Below, in pieces: positions 24,901 to 36,997 of a stretch of DNA of 64,000 nucleotides (its first letter is position 1; the number at the start of each line of letters is the position of its first letter). The position numbers and the translations under genes are program-made. The DNA is from Druceiella hillmani. Lineage: Eukaryota; Arthropoda; Insecta; Lepidoptera; Hepialidae. Under the pieces are notes generated by a model, which ran no database searches, was not told the origin of the DNA, and saw only the letters and a list, made by a program, of their open reading frames with translations. The stretch is taken from contig JAYKKI010000015.1 of the NCBI GenBank assembly GCA_039881145.1, positions 23,898,501-23,962,500 on the forward strand, written 5' to 3'.

Positions 24901-26029
24901 TCGCAACTGAGAAAACCTAATTTACAAATTTTTATAGTCATTCAAAAGTGACGTAAAATTTCCATTAATTAATTTTGTACTAACATCCCTATTCGTTAGC
25001 AATATTTGTTGCCGTGAATGAGGATACCAGCGTTTGTCAGCAGCTTGAATACTCAATGATTACAATACTCAATATTTCACGACGTAAGTTGAAAAATATT
25101 TGAATACATATATTGCCTAATAATTGAGTTTCATTGCTACGGACGACGTAAACATATCTACGTACCGTAATCGTGTCATGAGACCAGCTTTTCTATCCCT
25201 CTTTCATAGAATGACACCGTCAATGAAGGTAACCATAGTTATGTGGCTGCTTTAACGTCATCATCATCATCGTCTATCGAGTCGACCGGCTAAGTACTGT
25301 TTCAAATAGAGAAAGAAGTAATCGTCACTGGCTGATCCAACTACTCACACAAAATGCCTGAGAGAGACCTAGAGTCGACGATCAGCATGTACTCGAGCTT
25401 TATTGGGAAGCATCACTATCAAGCTCCTGAGAATGCAGCACATTTTATTTTAGATAAGGCGATGATGTTTCTAACCAGATATTCATTATTTTTGAACATC
25501 ATGATGTCAGGATACAATAAATGCAGCTACTTTAACAAACGTAACGTTTGTCGGTATAATTTGTGAACCTAATGCTATTTTTCTGTTATTTATGCAATAT
25601 ATAATTTAATATATCTCCACAAAGAACGTTTACATGCATTGTTTGTTGACGTTATGAGGCGCTTGATGTAAAATCTACAAACCTTCTTGCTCCAAACACG
25701 GTACAAGTAATCTTCCTCGTAGATATTATTTGCCTAAATTAATATATCTTTAGTGATTCCAAATTCCTCCTTCCCAAATACCATTTCGACTATTTAATGA
25801 CGTGAAATGTTCATGTCTTATTAACAGTGATAATTGTGTTTAAAAATTAATTTTCTTTATCACTGCACCTCTTCAGAAATCACAATAAACTAGCTATACC
25901 TAGGTTTACTTTCACTAGCGGCGGCGCGCATGGAGAGTTACTGAGGATATTTGATTTTACATAAAAATTAAATCGCTAAAAAGTTTTTGGTATTTTTTTA
26001 ATTAAAACTAGGAACACCAATTATCCCTC
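24901..26029. other. Stretch without a supportable gene
   Basis: Includes a short ATC trinucleotide run near 25260 (TCATCATCATCATC). The 70-codon frame at 25354-25566 is unrecognised. Confidence 0.45.
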
Positions 26030-26405
26030 GCCTTCCCGTTCGCTTTTGCGTTCGCTGTTCGCGATCGCTTTCACCTTCGCGTTTTCACCTTTGCCATTGC
26101 CTTTGCGTTCGCCTTCGCATCTACCCACGCGTTCACCTTCGCGTTCACCTTCGCGTTCGCCTTTCACTTCCCCTTCGCCTTCCACTACACCTTCCCATTC
26201 CCCTTCCTCTCACCTCATCTTCACCTCTCTTTACCCCTCCCCATCCCTCTCCACATACCACTTCCCCAACCTTCTCCTCCCACTTCCCCTCCCCCTTCCC
26301 CTCCCCCCTCACCCCTCCACAACCTTCACCCCTCTCCCTCTATCTTCCACCCTTCCCCTGTCCCTTCCCCTCCCTCTCCCCTTGCCCCAAACTGTTTTCT
26401 CCTAT
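26030..26405. repeat. Pyrimidine-rich hexamer-derived tract
   Basis: The plus strand is almost all C and T. The 5' half is built from TTCGCC hexamers and the variants TTCACC, TTTGCC and TTCGCG. The 3' half drifts to CCTTCC and CCCCTC. TTCACC and TTTGCC are exactly the two CpG-transition products of TTCGCC. The 127-codon frame (26046-26429) is a Ser/Pro/Leu low-complexity translation and should not be called a gene. Such tracts can adopt triplex structure, which is inference. Confidence 0.88.
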
Positions 26406-26570
26406 ATTTCTCCATTCAAAAGTTATTAAGTCTTAATAATAGTGTTCGTAGTAATTTTGAAAATTTTAAATGGCTGCCGTTTTCAAAATAATTAACCGAC
26501 ATGGCTCATCTTCGAAATTATTCAATATAATCACCCAAGCAGTTAGAGCCGTTTCCGAGAAACCATTTAC

Positions 26571-26571
26571 A

Positions 26572-26634
<63 letters not shown>
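26571..26634. repeat. (TA)n microsatellite
   Basis: Uninterrupted TA run after ATATATG. Open frames on both strands here (26470-26661 and 26466-26804) are carried by it and have no other support. Confidence 0.97.
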
Positions 26635-26635
<1 letters not shown>

Positions 26636-27602
26636 CAAGAATTGCTCGTTTAATAGTATAAGATATGTACAGACTGAGTACGTGTAGTAGTAATGTTTCA
26701 TACATATCAAATGTTGACAGATCTGAACATTTTTCTGTAGCACCAGCGTCTAGATCACTTTTCAGTATGACAAAAAACGAATCGATGTGTTCAAGTACAA
26801 TCACATAAAAGAGCTGTATGAACTTATTGAATTAACAAAATTACTATGTATTTAATACTGATAACTGAAGTGATTATAAGAGTGTGCAATAGAAATTAAA
26901 TATATATTTTTATTAAAAAAAATTATGAAACAATTTTAATTATGTAATTAACAAATTATTGTATATAAAAAAAATTAATTATGTATATTCACTATGTAGA
27001 CATACTTATGAAAGCCTCACTTAGAACAAAATTTGTATTTATAAAATATTGGAATATCAGAGCTGCATACAATTGATTATACTTAAGCAGTCTCACTGAA
27101 TGTAGTAATTGTTAGCTTAACAGTCGGTCAGTGTTCAACTTTATATAGTGATCTGCCATTAATTGCATTGTTAAACATGAATTTTACTAACTTATAACTA
27201 TTAGCATGTGTTAACTGTCGTCTATATGGCTCATATGCACTAACTTATGATAAAGAAAACTTTCTACAGATTTGTCAATATCTTACAGGCACTTATCAAC
27301 TGTAGCTTTGGTGTAAGACTTCATTACTACTGTTAAATGTTGGTAAATTGTTTGATCCTCTCAATCTAAAATGCGCACTTCATATAATAATAATTTCTAT
27401 TTAGGTTTAAATATATTATTGAATTTTTAATTTTGCTGTGGAAATTATAACGAGAAACAAAGTTTTCAATTAAAGTGAATTCAGATGCAATTTGATAAAT
27501 ACATGTGTACATGCATATATATTCATTTATATTTTTAATGTAAATCAATGCCATATGTGTAAACCATAATCTCATTTAAAATCAGAATTATACGGAAAAA
27601 TT
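26635..27602. other. AT-rich stretch, no gene seen
   Basis: Nothing supportable. The 69-codon minus frame at 27366-27575 is unrecognised. Confidence 0.5.
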
Positions 27603-27743
27603 TAAAAAGTATATGTAAAATGTAAACTTAAGTAAAATCGGATATATCCTTGTAAATTTGGGGTGTAAAATATAAAAGGTGCATCTAAAACGGAAACTTT
27701 TATCAGACTGGATACATACCTGTGTGAAATCGGAATAGAAATT
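27603..27743. repeat. Degenerate ~70-bp tandem duplication
   Basis: Two diverged units align from 27606 and 27675. Shared blocks are an AAAAGT/GTATAT...TAAAA stretch, GTAAACTT/GGAAACTT, GGATAYATMCCTGT/CTTGT, and AAATYGG. Confidence 0.55.
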
Positions 27744-27871
27744 ATTGCGTTATCGCAACTTTGGATAGCAGTTAATAGCATATCGGGAATAATTTGTCAA
27801 AATCGCCCTAATTAGAAAAGTATTATGTAAATATTGATAAAGACATGAAAGACATAAATTTGGTGTAATTA

Positions 27872-27935
27872 TTTTAACATATGTTTAGTGACATGTAAAT
27901 ATATATAAGACCATGTCACTAAATATTTGTTAAAA
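27872..27935. repeat. Inverted repeat, 24-bp arms
   Basis: Left arm 27872-27895 (TTTTAACATATGTTTAGTGA...) pairs with 27912-27935 with two mismatches, around a 16-base AT spacer. It could be a tiny MITE remnant or simply a hairpin. Confidence 0.75.
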
Positions 27936-28139
27936 CTGAACGCAAATTATGTGTTTTTAAAAGAAAATTATCTAAAATATAATAAAATTAAATTATAAAT
28001 TATGTCAGTTAAAGTAAAATTAAGGACAGGCTTATTTAAATCAGGAATAGAATTCACAGCGTAAGCTTAACGCATAGGAGAAACCTTAATATGTTAGGAA
28101 GGGTCAAATTAAGGAGGAATGTTAAAATACTTATTCCGT

Positions 28140-28347
28140 CTATAGTATTTATGTATTTATATACATTAATGTCTACAATTAATACATATGTAATACATAA
28201 TACAAGATATCTCACAGTCGCCAATAAAACTATTTGAGCCTCGCTCGATTAATGACCGGGAATTGAACGATGCGCCGACCCGTTAAAAGCCGCATTCCTT
28301 ATGATCAACCCAAGTCACCACGATGACGACAATTTAGTAATGTATTT
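28140..28347 (-). mobile_element. tRNA-derived SINE, copy 2 (diverged)
   Basis: Read on the minus strand: GTCGTCATCGTGGTGACTTG, GGTTGATCATAAGG, a B-box-like GTTCAATTCCCGG, TCGAGCGAGGCTC, and a tail with ATTAATGTA and AAATACATAAATA. This is the same block order as the 18.6 and 38.5 kb copies. The middle region is the most decayed. Confidence 0.7.
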
Positions 28348-28387
28348 TACTGAAATGTCGTTACCGTGGTGTGTTGAGTTGATCATA
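28303..28387. repeat. Mirrored SINE head beside copy 2
   Basis: After the minus-strand SINE head ends near 28347, a plus-strand partial head (GTCGTTACCGTGGTGTGTTG then AGTTGATCAT) begins at about 28358. It is the complement of GATCAACCCAAGTCACCACG in the SINE. A short spacer around ATTTAGTAATGTATTTTACT separates them. The arrangement matches that at 18533-18595. Confidence 0.7.
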
Positions 28388-28782
28388 TACATTTATATTA
28401 CTAAAATACATTATAATAATGTCAGCCCTTCTGCATAATACACTGGCGGACATCTACGGCGGTGGGTATATTAACCGTAACTCCGTCATTGCACTTTCTC
28501 TTTTACACATTGTCTTAGATAACATCAAAGGTTGTACTGACTATTTATCCAGATTACTCTTCAAGAAATATCTCAACAATCATCCGTGCATTTCCACCAG
28601 TGTAACATTAATTCACTGTATTTTTTTTTACACAATGAATCCAGTGAAATGTTCAATGAAATTAAGTAGTCCAATGTAATTATAGAAAGTGAAGATATTA
28701 GTATTTATTTTAAGGACGATTAATAAAGTGACCTATGCAACGTTACTTTTTCTATATTCATTTGTTTAAAGTATATCTCAAA
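28388..28782. other. Short stretch, no gene established
   Basis: An 86-codon open frame (28419-28679) has no recognisable domain. The remainder is AT-rich. Confidence 0.4.
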
Positions 28783-28799
28783 ATATATACAATATATAT

Positions 28800-28865
<66 letters not shown>

Positions 28866-28876
28866 CATATATATTT
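28783..28876. repeat. (TA)n microsatellite
   Basis: TA run flanked by TACAATATATACAA and ACATACATATATAT. Confidence 0.97.
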
Positions 28877-30699
28877 ATAACATAATTAGGAGTTTTACGT
28901 GAATCTCTAAAAATAAACACAAGTAGTTGAATCTTTATATATATTATTAGCATAATACGCATATTAAAGATTAAATGAATTAATATTACCTTCCTATCAA
29001 AAATTATTATCTGCATATAATTAACCACGCCCTCTGATAAAAGATAAATATATTTATGGTAGTGATGTAACCTAAGCAGTTTTGTTTTCGCTTTAATTTA
29101 ATAACTACTTATAAATAATTTCTAATATGCAATGTAGAAGGTCCATAAACCCGTTTATAAATCAGTGCTGTCAAAAGCAGCCGTGTTGAGAGGAAGTATA
29201 TATCAACTGCGTTACGGATTAAGCTTTGCCCTTTTCTTATCAAAGTGAGGATAGTCGACTAAACAAGAATCGGACTGTGAACCGTGCGGAATTTTACTCT
29301 TCATTTTGAATAAATAGTTGTAAACGTGTACTTGTTGTTTAAGTGAAATTATGGTTCTAAAATATTAGTATTTTTACAAATTAATCAAAAATGATTAATT
29401 TGTCGCCTATTTTTTTTATTTTGTCTTTATTTGTCCCTTTTATTTTTTTATTTTGTATTTTTTACATTATTCTTAAGTTTTTAATCATTATTAAATTTGA
29501 TTCCTTTAATAAAGTTCTATAATATTTCTCTCTAGACGGTTTTTCATCGTCTACTAAAATAAATAGTTAAAACAACCTTCAATTAAATCAAACCCAGCTA
29601 GGGTTTGTGCTTGCGTGTTATTTATGGCCAAAGCAAAATTAACACTGGAAGAAAATCGAAATGTTTAAATTGGAAAATGTAGCAGCGGAAAATTATTGGA
29701 AAACTATAAATAAAATGTCTTCTTTGTCATAGTCAGTTGAAATGGTTACAAAATAACTCTTTAACGTGTATATTTACAAAACACGAAGAATTTAAATTGT
29801 GAAACTAAATAAAGAGAAGTGGAATAGGTTATAAGATCGATTTTGTGAGCGAAAGGCTTTCTTCAGGATTTCTTCAGGAGCTCGATCGAATACTATTTAG
29901 CTTCACCTTGATTAAAAATAGTATTTATAGATAGGTAAGATTTGATAGTGCTAGGAATTGTTTCTAAAATATTGCTGTTATTAAGAGAAACTTATATATT
30001 CGGAAGTTGGAAAAAAGATCTTTTACAAAACCAGCAGCAAATTTTTCATTTATTTTATATAGATCAAAACTAAATATTTTTGATATGTTACTCGCAACTT
30101 GCATCCACTGCGACATAAAAAAGGGCAGCAGGTATTTCTATATTATGATTGCCATTTAATCTCGTAACGCTTTACCTCCTCGATGTTGAAGTGCAATTTT
30201 AAAAATTCAGGATTTTTCGACTACGCTACCATGTATTGGGTGAAATAAAGTTTATTTATATATCGCCAAATACCGAAAGCTTGAGAAAGAACGACGTTTC
30301 ATCAGCTGGTCTGCTCCTCAAGATTTTTAAAATGTTAATCAATAATCATGGAACAAAAGGTAAGACAATACCGGAAACAATTTGTCATTCCTCAAGTCTT
30401 ACGCGTATTTGTAATGTTATACAGTAACAGTGGCTGTTATTTTGCAACTATTTAGGCGTTATAACACAATTAAATCCCAAGTTATTATGATTGGGAGTTC
30501 GAGGGTTCTTTCCAAAAAATGCATGTCTTACTTACCCCGGCTAATGCTAAGCGGTATTATGGTTAATTTTTATTCAAAGGCCCACATCTACTAATCGCAC
30601 AAATTCTTAGCCTACAACTTTAAATACATAATGTTAGTTGCCAAATTTGCAGCAAATTACATAATCTAGAATATCTTCCACTGGTTACGACAATAAAAC
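28877..30699. other. AT-rich stretch, no gene seen
   Basis: No supportable coding region. The frame at 30236-30427 is short and unrecognised. The LINE fragment that follows may extend a little into the 30480-30700 end, but no motif is readable there. Confidence 0.45.
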
Positions 30700-31131
30700 C
30701 TAAAATTCAACATAGTTAAAAGCTATTAATACCCTTGTTAGATTACAGAGATATGTGTTACCCTAATCTTACTGAAGATCAGTTAAATAAGTTAGAATCC
30801 CTTCAAAATTCGTACATTCGCTATATTCTTGTCTTGAAATATGTCTTCTCTTCAATGTACTGAAAAACCCTTGTAGTCGGCCTTACCTCAATTCTAAATT
30901 CAAAGCCTTAGGCTCCTTATTCCTAAAAATAACACTATATTCTATGAATTGACTTACATTGAACATGCTGCAAAACCCTAGAATAAATTTAATCATAATA
31001 CTTGAAACATAATGCTTGAAACATAAAACTTATCTGAACAATATACTCCAATCTTGATTCCCTATCACTACCCTATTCTTTCTCCTCTTACCCTCTCGCT
31101 TTTGTTATTCATGTCGATATTTAAAAGTTAA
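30700..31131 (+). pseudogene. Jockey/CR1-like LINE reverse transcriptase remnant
   Basis: This is the C-terminal end of a non-LTR retrotransposon reverse transcriptase, decayed by frameshifts and stops. From 30738 the frame is open for 41 codons and reads LDYRDMCYPNLTEDQ, then LNKLESLQN and IRYI. This matches the LDYCD.CYPDLT.E.LNKLE.LQN..IR.I signature just after the catalytic domain in insect Jockey/CR1-type elements. It stops at a TGA at 30861. Further family-like pieces follow in other frames: NNTIFYELTYIEHAAKP near 30930-30980, then LIPYHYP near 31060 and SIFKS ending at a stop at 31129-31131. The 5' part is missing. Clade assignment is from motif memory. Confidence 0.7.
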
Positions 31132-34100
31132 TTCAATACGTTATTATTTTCTACGTCTTTATATTTTTAATAATTTTATGGTAACAGATAATTCTGTTTA
31201 TAGCGCCACGCTGACGATCTCGCAGACTTCCTCAACACTGAGTTCTGAAATTTTGGTAATTAGTGAAGCGCAAAATATTGCTCATGAAGCAATTATTTCG
31301 CTGAATGCATTTTTACGCTGAAGACTAAATAAATCAAAATTAAAAAAAAAATATGATCTCTGTATTTAATTTGATATTTTTTCAGACGAGTGCTTTTTGG
31401 AAATTTTTTCACTTTTCAAAACATATTTATGGACATAGGATGTTAAATAATGCTCGAATTTAACTGGAATAAAATGTTAACTATGAACTATAAAACATTA
31501 TTTGTAGAAATTTGATTCACAAAAGTCTCTGAGAGCGGTAATAATCTTACCGGCCACTGACAGTAGCAAACAAAGTCTAATAGTCTAGTTGAAATGGTCG
31601 GTTTCAGCTGCGGTTTGAATCAAATTATATTTTAAATATATAGGGAACCGTTGTAGTAAGAGTTCTACTCAAGATTGATAGAATTTCGCCTCGCACTTCA
31701 TTTGACTTTTCTAAGACTGACACAGCTTTGCTTCTTCAATCGTAATTTTTCATTACTTAATATCAAAAAAATGCAAGAGTAAACTTGAAGCAATACTTCA
31801 GATGAAATGCAATTTTATTGACGCTAAGCCCTTTCTTGTTATGTCCAATAATGTGGTAGTTTCATTACTGAAAGAAAAATAAATGCATTCTACCAGAAAT
31901 AAATGCATTCTCTCAGAGATAAGACTAGTGTAGATTTAAAAAAAAATGCTTTCACGGTGAGATTTAATAAAGAAAAGCTATTTCTGATGTACATTACATT
32001 ACATTAATATCACGTAATCAACTTTCCATTTTAATCACAATTCTTCTCATATAATAAAGTAATGGCATCAGTATTAGGTTGGTAGGGAAGAATCATGCAG
32101 CTATTATTTTGTGGTAAATATTTTAACGTCCGCCGTCGTTTGTCACTCCTTTTACTTTGTTATACTTTATGAAAATTTGTTTTGGTGGTAAGAAAGTATG
32201 ATTTTATTTATAAAGCACGTTTATTTCAAAATATAGCTAACAATTGATTAGGACACAAAGTAAATGTTACACAACGCTTTTTGAGAATATACCTATAAAA
32301 AGTATGTCTTGTTACATATTTTCCTTAATTATAATATCTTTTCTTTTTATTATATACGTAATGTACATATAAAATTTAATCATTTATATTGCAAAATGTA
32401 CTTAGTTGCTAAAATACTCCTAATTTGTTGGAAAAATTTTCGTATCCACAAAAAATACTAAAATAAAAACACGCAAGGTAATATACATTTATCATTTTAG
32501 AAAAATATTATTTCCGATGTTTTTCATTATATTACGTCTTACTGAAATGATGACATTATGATCAATATTCTCATATGTAAATGGTTATAATTTTACTGTA
32601 CCCAATCTCATGATTAGGGTATTACAGGGGCTTCAAATTGTGGTGATCTCATAAAAGAAAAGTTTTTCTCCTATTTCATATCAGAATTTCAGCAATGGTA
32701 TATCAATTACTTTAAATAAATTAAATACGCATTGAACTGCCATGCTGTTTATTAATGGAAATATATTCATAATAACGTAATGGAAATATATACATATAAA
32801 TGTTATTCCTGAAAACATCACTTTTCCTCAAAACTTGTACCGACTAACATTTAAAAGGTAGCAAGAAAATGCAATATTGCGGGTTTTATAATTGCTGATA
32901 GCTTATAATAGTTCTATTTTATAATTAAAATAAGTCATTCGCTTGAAGATACCGCAGTTAAGCTAGTATTGCTCATTAACACAGGTCATGTGTGCATAAA
33001 TAATCGACTATAACAAGGATGAATCTAAAACTTACTCTAATTGTAAATGACGAAGGGGAGGTAAAACTTAGGTGTTTTTGATATTTTTATCAGTTTAGTT
33101 AGTTACTGTGGCCCTTAGAATGTTTTCATAAGTACAGGTGCATATTTATACACGTTATAAACCAAAGCACAATAACCCGTAACAAAATTCGTTATAGAAT
33201 TCGAAGCTTATTGTATTTTTATGAATTTAAGAACTATTTGGATTATATAATGAAATTTTCACTTGATAGTAAAGATTTCTGGCAAATTTATGAGGGATAG
33301 AAAAAATATGTAGTAATTCAAACCTATTCAAAGTAATTCAACCCCTTCAAAGCAATTTCAAACCTCTAATTAATACAAACTACTAGTGTATTAAGAAAGT
33401 TTAACAAACGAATTTAATAAATCCTACTGATGTCAATAAATATTATTAATATGTGTATCTCCATCGACGATCTCAGCTCACTGCCTCTTTCAAATATGTC
33501 AAATTGGTCTCGTGTTCGAGGCAATTTTAATGAGATTCTATTTCCTTTAAAAAGAGATGTAAATAATTTTGACAGAGATCTAAATATAATCTAAAAGGGC
33601 ACAGGATGACTGCATCAATTAGTTTAGAATCCATAAAATTATAAGTGTAAAAATCCGGGAAATATTTCAAAACTCTTCTTCTTTCTCTTTGCGATATCCT
33701 TTAAATAATTTTCCAATTTCTCATTTTTAATGCAAATTTAATAAATGTTCTTAAGGCTTGTTGAGTGAAGAAGTTTTTAAGTGAAATTGAAGTTTTTAAA
33801 TAATTTTTGTTTTTATTTTAAACCCTTCATTTTAATTTTCATGGGGAATATAATTATAAATTTTACAGCCATACAAACGGAAATCGAAAATGTACCGAAA
33901 CTAATATATTAAAATAATGAATAAATTGGCTTAAAGTAATTTCGTGTAGGTTGCACCAATGTATTTGTTTTATGGAATAATTACCGAACTCTATTTTTGT
34001 ATATTTTGATACGTACTACTCGGTTCTTTTTATTAAATAAGCGTAACTAACTCATAATTCCAATAACAAGTCCGAAACAGATTATAAGGAACATCTCAAA

Positions 34101-35171
34101 GCCCTCAAAATATATTTAAAAAGTATTTGTAAAACACTCTGTAAATTAATTTGTCACTATTTAAGATAACATTTAACGGGTCTGTTTTTTAAATAAATTT
34201 TCTATAAATTTACATTATACATTACCTAAAACATTATTTAAGCAAAATATCTGCAATTTTTATGTTTTTCCTTAAAGATCTCTATCTATACAGACTTGAC
34301 ACCTGATATTATGAATGAAAGTTATTTTTTTGGTAAATGATTCTCACTTTTTTGTATCGTATTCCTGGATATTACAATTAAAGTTTTGACTCTATATTTA
34401 TTTGTAAATAGGTAAACTATCGGGACCAAGCGCAGTCAATAAAAAACCAAATGTCAACCATTATTGTCATTTATACTAATATCATAAACAGATGTAAAAA
34501 TATCCATGAAATAAAAAATATTTGAGACTGTCAAAATTTATATTTGCTGGCTGTTACTCCATAAAATAAAAATAGTTAAAGTACTTCAAAATAAATTCTA
34601 CAATGTTAATTGAGTGGAAATATATGCAGGGTAAATTGAATTACATCCATATTAACTGACCGTACCCACAGGTCTTTCTGAAAATGTTGAAATCTATCGA
34701 TATTAATATCAAAATGACACGTAGAATGTGATTTGTATATTTTATTGCTTATTTTGGATCGATTTATTTAATAAATACGTATAATATTTAATCATAACAT
34801 TGTGAAATTTAACAGATTAAACAAAAGAAATAATATCTGATCTGACATTATTAAGTTACACAGAGATATGCTGTCTGTTATATAGACATATAGACTTGCA
34901 CTTTCATGATAGTTGCTAGACCTTCAATAACAAAATTCAATATCAAAACTGAGTTTCTCGCACCTAAATAACAATAGAATAAATTGCGAGTACAAGTAAT
35001 TACACCTAAATAATAAATGAACAATTTACTTAGACATATGCGAAAGACACAAAACGAATTAGATCATTTAAATTGTTCTACAATTGTATTTCTATTCAAC
35101 GTATTATAATACATTGAATATGTATTACATTCTACAATTCAAATTTTACATGGTTTCACAAATTGTTAATC

Positions 35172-35172
<1 letters not shown>
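31132..35172. other. AT-rich stretch, no gene seen
   Basis: Contains a 20-bp x 2 repeat at 31877-31916 (core AAATAAATGCATTCT) and a ~20-bp x 3 repeat at 33315-33373 (core AATTCAAACC). No open frame or RNA gene is supportable. Confidence 0.5.

Positions 35173-35225
<53 letters not shown>
35173..35225. repeat. (TA)n microsatellite
   Basis: Uninterrupted TA run. Overlapping plus-strand frames are repeat translations. Confidence 0.97.
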
Positions 35226-35227
<2 letters not shown>

Positions 35228-35754
35228 TTTGGTGATCCGGTATCAATATTCGGGTTGTCTTTTGCTTAACTTCAGTCCGATGAAAGTATGGTGTTACAAT
35301 AACATTATTAATTATCAGGGTATATTAACCATCACAAATGCATTTCTGTATTCCTTCCCTTTCTAATATATACTCTAAGGTTCTTAAAATTATACAAGTA
35401 GTATAACATATGGTAAATATAAGTATGTCAATTTTAAGTAAATATTTAATTATTTGTCTAAAATTTTGAGATGAGGTAAACAGTATATTTTCTATAGCCA
35501 TTGACATACATATATTACTTTTCAAGTGACTTGTACGAAGTAACGAACATATGTTTTTTATTATATAGGTTTTTTCCCAGAATAATGCTTAAATTATTAC
35601 AAAATCATTAAAAATGCACTACATTTAATGTCTGTAATAAACTTAAATACAATCGCGACTACATTTCGGTTCCCAGCTACTTCCTGGTATTCTTGGTAAC
35701 CTACGTACAATTTCTCTTATAAAATAAATTCTCTCCACGAGTATGTTTTTGTAG

Positions 35755-35950
35755 ACTAAAAACCATTACGGCTTGGCCCATTACGGCATGGCAACCCATT
35801 ACGGGTTGCCAACTTTTCTTAATCTCAACGTCGCGGCTAAACTCAACTTCTAAAAAATCATTCACAATTAAATGAATAATTTATGAATGTTGAAACACTC
35901 GTCCAGGAATCGAACGCTTAACCTTTTAGACACTGCCCTACGGATTATTA
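35755..35950 (-). repeat. Possible repeat with B-box-like motif and CCATTACGG units
   Basis: CCATTACGG occurs at 35763, 35778 and 35796. The third lies inside a perfect hairpin (GGCAACCC at 35790-35797, GGGTTGCC at 35803-35810). On the minus strand GTTCGATTCCT (about 35909-35919) resembles a pol III B box, but no A box sits at the right distance. ATTCACAATTAAATGAA near 35860 is identical to part of the foldback-element arm. Probably a composite of old insertions; not a tRNA gene. Confidence 0.35.
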
Positions 35951-36920
35951 TTTAAAATGCAAATTGGATATAAATAATGACGAATAATAATATTATAGTT
36001 TTTTAATTGTTGTTAAAATAAATATGCCTAACCATATAAATAATAATCAAAAATACACATCAAAATAAGAGTAAAAGCTCAACTATTTAAAAAAAAAACA
36101 CTATCCCAAAGTGCGTATAAAATATGTTGTCCACACTGCGAAATATTGTAATTTGAAAAGAAAGTAATACAATGTATGTTTCATTATCTATACGCCAAAT
36201 ATAACGTAAGATATTTATATATAATGCAATGAAATCTAGAAATATAACAGTGCAAACTAATATATTGTAGCTATCTCATTATAACGCCTTATAAAATCAA
36301 CGAATAACATATATTGTCTACACGTTTTGAGCGTCGATATTTCGAGTATATTCGCGAAACGTTATGAAATATTTCTCTAAGGAGTGGTACTATTAATAGT
36401 ATATTTCAGTGCTTGAAATAAAATCCTCGCGAATTGAAAATTTAATATTTAATTTTCCTCAAGTAGCTTAAGTTGCTACACTATCTATACTATATAAGTA
36501 CGTGAATAAAGCTGTGTCATAAAATAACGCTGAACAAATTTCTTTAAAAATTTGGTGCTGTGTTACTTGTAAATAAATTAAATTTTATATTTTATTTAAT
36601 AACATTTTTTAAAGCCAAGTAGATGGCGTTACATTGTGTCATAAAAACATTTTGCGCAAATGTAATTGTAAATTCAGAAGTATATTTTGGAGAACGCAAA
36701 CATATATTTATCCTGAATAAATTATATATAATTTAATTTTCTTGTGTTTTATATAATTTCGTGTTTTGTATTGTTATATATTGTTATAAGAATAAAATTG
36801 ACTTAAGTTTTACACCTTCTTGTTTAATAGTTAAAATTTTTTTGGTTAACATTTTTACGAACTGATAGTGAAAATCTTATTTATATGATGAAATTCAAAG
36901 AAAATAGAATAGTAAAAAAT
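35951..36920. other. AT-rich stretch, no gene seen
   Basis: No open frame, repeat or RNA feature supportable. Confidence 0.55.
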
Positions 36921-36997
36921 AATATATATATATACACACATATATACACACACGCCCAACCATAACTATGTATATATGTATATATACGCATACATAT
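36921..36997. repeat. Mixed TA/CA microsatellite
   Basis: Interrupted TATA, CACA and TATGTA runs. The overlapping minus frame is low-complexity. Confidence 0.85.

Noticed and set aside
26046..26429. 127-codon Ser/Pro/Leu-rich frame
   Set aside because: It is a low-complexity reading of a pyrimidine-rich repeat tract; no domain, splice or codon evidence supports a gene.
35905..35925. B-box-like GTTCGATTCCT as evidence of a tRNA
   Set aside because: No A box at a suitable distance and no acceptor stem.
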